Notes under the pieces: generated by a model
The model's database searches: none
The model's input: the letters and a program-made list of their open reading frames with translations, nothing else
What the model was told of the DNA's origin: nothing
Position numbers and translations under genes: made by a program
In this document: positions 5,434-7,248 of the stretch, in pieces
Numbering within the stretch: position 1 is the stretch's first letter
Layout: the number at the start of each line of letters is the position of its first letter
NCBI GenBank assembly: GCA_002315475.1
Contig: DCGI01000084.1
Location: 16,699-23,946 of the forward strand
Source: Christensenella sp. UBA1782
Lineage (GTDB): Bacteria; Bacillota; Clostridia; Christensenellales; DTU072
Direction: 5' to 3'
DNA: 7,248 nucleotides

Positions 5434-6000
5434 ATGTCAGCGAAACAGAATAAAAAAAGCGGATTATGGATTAGTTCTCTTGTATTTACGGCTTTGTCAT
5501 TATGTCTTTCCTTTGTTGGAAGCATATTGATGTTCCTTGACTATTACAAAATTTATGATAGGGATTGGATTTATGGTTATGGTTATTATTCGTATTATTC
5601 GTATGATAAATTAGTGAGGACGGTACATTGTCCGGAAACGGGTGCAATGCCATTTGTCGGTTTTGTATTGATTTTGGTTGCATTGATATTATTAATTGTT
5701 TCTCTTAAGAAAAATAAGCTTGCCATCGGTTCCGGCGTATTATCCTTTGCATCCATGCCTTTGTTTTTCGCATCCATCGCAATTTTTGATACGAGAAGCA
5801 CATACGGATATTTTTCGTATTCGATTAACGATCTGACTTATATAGGATATTATATTTGCGTGGTGGCGGGTGTTTTAATTTTTGTTGCCGCTATTTTAGG
5901 AATAGTGTATTATACAAAATCGAAGAAAAATAAAGCCGTCGTCTCGGCAGAGTCTACCGTTTGCGATAGGGAACTCGCCACGAAACTATACCATAGATGA
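5434..6000 (+). CDS. Four-helix, tyrosine-rich membrane protein; SHOCT tail cut off by a frameshift
   Basis: A 188-residue hydrophobic protein not recognised as a named family. Predicted helices are at about 11-35, 72-91, 97-118 and 136-160. Lys-rich segments at 4-8, 92-95 and 162-167 should face the cytoplasm. The two loops left outside are rich in Tyr, Gly and Ser (YGYGYYSYYSYDK at 48-59 and STYGYFSYS at 122-130), an unusual near-repeat. The start ATG 5434 follows AGAGGTGA and lies 10 bases after the TM2 gene, so the two are co-transcribed. The frame ends at TGA 5998-6000 after a poor tail (ELATKLYHR). Immediately beyond, one frame forward, an intact SHOCT domain continues to 6094. Removing one A from 5983-5985 would join them into a 219-residue protein whose junction (ATNYTIDEK) resembles the TM2 gene's TTNYEK. 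So this is a frameshifted gene, a programmed-shift gene, or a sequence error. Confidence 0.75.
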   Translation: MSAKQNKKSGLWISSLVFTALSLCLSFVGSILMFLDYYKIYDRDWIYGYGYYSYYSYDKLVRTVHCPETGAMPFVGFVLILVALILLIVSLKKNKLAIGSGVLSFASMPLFFASIAIFDTRSTYGYFSYSINDLTYIGYYICVVAGVLIFVAAILGIVYYTKSKKNKAVVSAESTVCDRELATKLYHR

Positions 6001-6094
6001 AAAGATAGAATCACTTAAACGTGCAAAAGAATTGTATGATATGGGTGCAATTTCCGAAGAAGAATTCAACAACATGAAAAAAGTAATATTATAA
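5987..6094 (+). pseudogene. Out-of-frame SHOCT domain, detached 3' end of the preceding membrane-protein gene
   Basis: Read from TAT 5987 in the frame +1 to the upstream gene, the sequence gives YTIDEKIESLKRAKE then LYDMGAISEEEFNNMKKVIL and a stop at 6092-6094, a complete SHOCT domain. It has no start codon or ribosome binding site of its own near its beginning. Its stop lies 19 bases before the next ATG, the spacing expected if it is the true end of the operon's second gene. The open frame reaches back to 5906, so the shift lies between 5906 and 5997, most simply in the AAA at 5983-5985. Confidence 0.8.
6031..6081 (+). repeat. 51-bp direct repeat, copy 2 (SHOCT-coding)
   Basis: Identical to 5357-5407. 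The flanks diverge at once, so the identity is confined to the core SHOCT coding segment. Recombination between the copies would delete the whole four-helix membrane gene and leave a TM2-SHOCT gene ending KKVIL. Confidence 0.95.
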
Positions 6095-6113
6095 ATAAAA
6101 GGAGAGATTAACT

Positions 6114-6962
6114 ATGGGAAATATAAAAACATTTACGGCAAGATCAGGATCGTTAACCATCGATTTTGATAATCAAACAATTTCATATATGAGGGACGGA
6201 GTATTGTCGGATACGTTGAAACTATATGATATGAAATTCAAAATAAGTGAAATTACGGCAATTGAAGAGAGACAACCTACATTATTGAAATTAGGGAACT
6301 TTAATATCATCGTGAACAATATTCGCTACATAACGTCAGGCGGATTTGACGCAACTCAATTTTCACCAACGTCAAAAAGTGATTTTTATGATTTAGAAGG
6401 TGCGATGAAACAAGTACTTCGGATGGCAAATCTCTCCGGTTTTTCCGGTGAAGGAAGCGTCAATGCCAAAAAAGAAATATTTACGCCGGGAAAAGAACAG
6501 GGTGTGGAATTTATTTTGGATAGCGGAAGCGGGTCTACCCTCAAAGTTTATAAAGACCATATCGTACTGAACCATGGCGGAATATTGAATATGTTGTCAA
6601 AGAACGGAATGAAAGGTGAAAAAAGAATTAATTACAATTCCATTACTGCCATTGAATTAAAACGCGCCAGCTCGCATACTGTAGGGTATATTTCCTTTTC
6701 TTTGTTCGGTAGTGATCGTCAGGGAGGTGTAAATTCGGCAGCTAGTGATGAAAACTCGATTATTTTTAATTCAAGTTCCAATGAATTAGCAATAAAAATT
6801 GTAGATTATATTGAAGAAAAACGATCTGCTTTAAGTAATCCGTCGCAAATTATTCAACAAACTTCGGTAGCTGACGAACTGTTAAAATTCAAACAGTTGT
6901 TGGATATGGGTATCATTACCGAAGAAGAATTCAATAATAAAAAGAAAAATTTATTAAAATAA
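6114..6962 (+). CDS. DUF4429/PH-like two-repeat protein with C-terminal SHOCT domain
   Basis: A 282-residue soluble protein with no signal peptide or membrane helix. Residues 128-235 resemble DUF4429, a bacterial PH-like beta domain: VEFILDSG, LKVYKDHIVLNHGG, KGEKRINYNSITAIELKRAS, GYISFSLFG and DENSIIF. Residues 8-105 look like a diverged first copy (LTIDFDNQTISYMRDGV, ISEITAIEER, LGNFNIIVNN), sharing ITAIE at 47-51 and 177-181. The tail 252-282 (VADELLKFKQLLD, MGIITEEEFNNKKKNLLK) is a SHOCT domain closely related to the other two. PH-like domains bind lipids or proteins, so a membrane-peripheral partner of the two preceding membrane proteins is plausible (inference). ATG 6114 follows GGAGAG with a 7-base gap, 19 bases after the repaired second gene's stop. 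It is third and last in the operon. Confidence 0.85.
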   Translation: MGNIKTFTARSGSLTIDFDNQTISYMRDGVLSDTLKLYDMKFKISEITAIEERQPTLLKLGNFNIIVNNIRYITSGGFDATQFSPTSKSDFYDLEGAMKQVLRMANLSGFSGEGSVNAKKEIFTPGKEQGVEFILDSGSGSTLKVYKDHIVLNHGGILNMLSKNGMKGEKRINYNSITAIELKRASSHTVGYISFSLFGSDRQGGVNSAASDENSIIFNSSSNELAIKIVDYIEEKRSALSNPSQIIQQTSVADELLKFKQLLDMGIITEEEFNNKKKNLLK

Positions 6963-7077
6963 AATGTGGAGATAACCAACTGTGCCACATGAATTGTTTT
7001 TTATGACAATAATCTTTTGAAGTGGCATGGTGGCACATGGTTTGGTAGTTGAATAACGATTCGCAATATTTACAAAA
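6963..7077. other. Intergenic region after the operon with a spaced inverted repeat
   Basis: No gene is supported. TGTGCCAC (6981-6988) and GTGGCACA (7030-7037) form an 8-bp inverted repeat with a 41-base gap, and GTGGCA recurs at 7022-7027. No T-tract follows the right arm, so it is not a clear terminator. It could be a protein or recombination site, or chance. Confidence 0.35.
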
Positions 7078-7118
7078 AAAGGGGCTGTTAAGAAACGCAA
7101 GTTTTTGACAGCTCCTTT
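7078..7118. terminator. Hairpin terminator, copy 2 of the repeated 41-nt element
   Basis: Arms AAAGGGGCTGTTAAGAAAC (7078-7096) and GTTTTTGACAGCTCCTTT (7101-7118) close on GCAA, as in copy 1. The T-run is best on the minus strand (CCCCTTTTTTT), suggesting it ends a minus-strand gene lying to the right. It can still act as the rho-independent end for the SHOCT operon, but with a weaker T-tract. Confidence 0.75.
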
Positions 7119-7135
7119 AACAACTACGTTGTTAA
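7117..7135. repeat. Perfect 8-bp inverted repeat next to terminator copy 2
   Basis: TTAACAAC (7117-7124) and GTTGTTAA (7128-7135) are perfect inverted arms around TAC. The sequence GTTAAGAAAC occurs both in the terminator arm (7087-7096) and just after this repeat (7131-7140), suggesting a small local duplication. Confidence 0.6.
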
Positions 7136-7248
7136 GAAACTGCTTTGTCTTTCTGCTCTGTTTTGCTATCTCATTTACGGATTTAGTTTTCTTTTTTTGC
7201 TTAAGTATTTTTTCTAAATTCATTGTTGGCATTTGTTCCGGTGTTAAG
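7119..7248 (-). CDS. Possible 3' end of a gene entering from the right edge
   Basis: On the minus strand a frame is open from the window edge, reading TPEQMPTMNLEKILKQ and then a basic stretch (SVNEIAKQSRKTKQF at about 7143-7187). It runs on without a stop through the terminator hairpin to 6954. The basic, polar N-terminal part could be the tail of a real protein, but the part across and beyond the hairpin looks non-coding. The position of the minus-oriented T-run suggests a minus-strand gene does end nearby. The product is not recognised, the true stop is unclear, and the end given here is only where the hairpin begins. Confidence 0.2.

Noticed and set aside
6954..7118. Minus-strand protein running through the hairpin to 6954
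   Set aside because: The part across and beyond the terminator reads as translated hairpin and has no family resemblance; only the segment right of 7119 is kept as a doubtful partial gene.
1..7248. CRISPR arrays, tRNAs, rRNAs and intact transposase genes
   Set aside because: No regularly spaced repeats, cloverleaf-like sequences, rRNA signatures or transposase motifs were seen on either strand.

Overview
The window looks like a chromosomal stretch from a low-to-mid GC Gram-positive bacterium, probably a gut-type Bacillota/Clostridia. The evidence is strong AGGAGG-type ribosome binding sites, sigma-A-like promoters, a ComEB-type dCMP deaminase, a GH130 mannoside-type phosphorylase, and TM2/SHOCT/DUF4429-type small proteins. 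No rRNA, tRNA or CRISPR array was seen. The organism assignment is an inference.

Left part (1-4510) is ordinary and compact. On the minus strand lie an MFS transporter (26-1231) and, upstream of it, a NYN-nuclease/LOTUS protein (1284-2036). A GH130 protein (2113-3144, plus) diverges from the NYN gene. It converges, with a 2-base gap, on a single-pass membrane protein carrying a divergent SPOR-like domain (3147-3899, minus). That gene diverges from a dCMP deaminase gene (3992-4447, plus), which ends at a strong bidirectional hairpin terminator (4470-4510). Promoters with 16-17 bp spacers can be read for the MFS, NYN and deaminase genes. The MFS promoter is so close to the start codon that the mRNA should be nearly leaderless.

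Right part (about 4511-7077) is visibly AT-richer and looks like an accessory cassette. A short XRE/Cro-type repressor gene (4645-4941, minus) diverges from three genes in tandem on the plus strand: TM2-SHOCT (5067-5423), a four-helix tyrosine-rich membrane protein (5434-6000), and a two-repeat DUF4429/PH-like protein with a C-terminal SHOCT (6114-6962). The middle gene also once encoded, or may still make by frameshifting, a SHOCT tail: that tail is intact but one frame off, at 5987-6094. So all three tandem genes share the same C-terminal SHOCT module, and two of the copies are identical over 51 nt. The intergenic region holds face-to-face overlapping promoters with a perfect 15-bp palindrome and a second imperfect copy, as expected of an XRE-controlled switch. 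Near-identical 41-nt hairpins (4470-4510 and 7078-7118) bracket the cassette.

Working model (inference): the XRE protein represses itself and the SHOCT operon. The TM2 and four-helix proteins sit in the membrane, the DUF4429 protein is a soluble or peripheral PH-like partner, and the shared SHOCT tails let the three assemble. The function is unknown. A stress, envelope or phage-response role is possible but nothing in the sequence proves it.
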